Made by a program: the position numbers and the translations under genes
DNA from: Thermoflexales bacterium
GTDB taxonomy: Bacteria > Chloroflexota > Anaerolineae > J036 > Brachytrichaceae
Assembly (NCBI GenBank): GCA_017998555.1
Contig: JAGOCU010000134.1
Location: 1-6,413, forward strand
Direction: 5' to 3'
DNA length: 6,413 bases
Shown here: positions 5,989-6,413 of the stretch, one piece after another
Layout: each line of letters starts with the position of its first letter
Position numbering within the stretch: position 1 is the first letter of the stretch
Notes under the pieces: model-generated
What the model was told of the DNA's origin: nothing
Databases searched by the model: none
What the model saw: the letters and a program-made list of their open reading frames with translations, nothing else

Positions 5989-6413
5989 ATGACTACCCAG
6001 AAACCGGCAGGCATCAGCCGCCGCAAGTTCCTCAAGGCCAGCGCCTTTGGCGCCGGCGCCGCCGCACTCGCCGCCTGCGCCCCCGCGGCCGCGCCTGCCG
6101 CCCCCACCGCCGCGCCTGCCGCTGCGGCCACCGCCGCGCCCGCCGTCAACAAGGGCGCCAAGCAGACCGTGCGCTATTTGTCATGGTGGTTCGAGGAAGG
6201 CAACCGCGGCAAGACGTGGGTGAACCTCGTCAAGGAATTCAACGACTCGCAGAAGGACATCGAAGTCAAGACCGAGCAGATCGGCTTCGATCCCTACAGC
6301 ACGAAGACCATCATTGGCGCGCAGGCTGGCAAGCTCGATGGCGACATCATCATGGCCACCCCCGAGCTGGCCCCCCGCCTGATCCGGGCCAACCTGCTCT
6401 ATCCGCTCGATTC
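5989..6413 (+). CDS. ABC transporter extracellular solute-binding lipoprotein (sugar type), N-terminal part
   Basis: The first 141 codons of a gene that leaves the window at the right edge; solute-binding proteins of family 1 are usually 400-500 residues. The start is ATG 5989-5991 with AGGAGA (5975-5980) 8 nt upstream. The signal region is of Tat type: SRRKFLK at 10-16, a hydrophobic Ala/Gly stretch, then the lipobox LAAC with Cys30 as the lipidated residue. Residues 31-55 are an Ala/Pro/Thr-rich flexible linker, common in Chloroflexota lipoproteins. The mature domain begins around TVRYLSWW (60-67), with KEFNDSQKDIEVKTEQ typical of the first lobe of sugar-binding proteins. It would sit on the outer face of the membrane and deliver a carbohydrate-like ligand to permeases that should be encoded downstream, outside the window. 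The substrate is unknown; the adjacent catabolic genes suggest it supplies their substrate. Confidence 0.9.
   Translation, partial: MTTQKPAGISRRKFLKASAFGAGAAALAACAPAAAPAAPTAAPAAAATAAPAVNKGAKQTVRYLSWWFEEGNRGKTWVNLVKEFNDSQKDIEVKTEQIGFDPYSTKTIIGAQAGKLDGDIIMATPELAPRLIRANLLYPLD

Noticed and set aside
6090..6145. Repetitive GCC/GCG-rich stretch that looks like a tandem repeat
   Set aside because: It encodes the irregular Ala/Pro/Thr linker of the lipoprotein; there is no regular repeat unit and it is expected for this protein class.
5940..6161. 73-codon Ala-rich frame on the minus strand
   Set aside because: It is the complement of the Ala/Pro-rich signal and linker of the solute-binding lipoprotein.
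1..6413. CRISPR arrays, tRNA or rRNA genes, insertion sequences
   Set aside because: No spaced direct repeats, cloverleaf-like segments, transposase genes or terminal inverted repeats with target duplications were seen on either strand.

Overview
This is a GC-rich bacterial window built as a catabolic island around a divergent control region at 4755-4852. The best guess for the host is Chloroflexota (Anaerolineae-like or a relative). The clues are a Tat-exported sugar-type solute-binding lipoprotein with a long Ala/Pro/Thr linker directly after its lipobox, and an E2 lipoyl domain of the kind beginning MAVEIVLPRLGWTMEEGT. This is an inference from style; there is no rRNA or marker gene in the window.

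Minus strand, read from 4754 down to 1: six tightly packed genes that look like one operon. In order they are a CtBP-like D-2-hydroxyacid dehydrogenase (4754-3765), an NAD-dependent epimerase/dehydratase-type extended SDR (3772-2789, 8-nt overlap), a GntR/FCD-family regulator (2742-2041, 46-nt gap), a thiamine-diphosphate dehydrogenase E1 alpha (2044-1076, overlapping the regulator by ATGA), E1 beta (1069-86, 6-nt gap), and the start of the lipoyl E2 acyltransferase (83 to beyond the window edge, 2-nt gap). The three dehydrogenase-complex genes form a pyruvate/acetoin-dehydrogenase-type 2-oxoacid module.

Plus strand: a fumarylacetoacetate hydrolase (FAH) family gene (4853-5725, TTG start) has a good sigma-70-like promoter in the shared region. 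After a 263-nt gap holding a perfect 21-bp inverted repeat and a 15-bp palindrome, the first 141 codons of an ABC-transporter solute-binding lipoprotein run off the right edge (5989-6413).

Read together, the genes suggest uptake of a sugar or sugar-acid-like compound, oxidation and rearrangement by the SDR and the 2-hydroxyacid dehydrogenase, cleavage or hydrolysis of a diketo or acylpyruvate-type intermediate by the FAH protein, and oxidative decarboxylation of the resulting 2-oxoacid to an acyl-CoA by E1/E2. The GntR/FCD protein probably senses a carboxylate intermediate. Each family call is well supported by motifs. The substrate, and whether the genes form one pathway, are inference. All families are known; the combination may be worth following up, but nothing here is demonstrably a new system.
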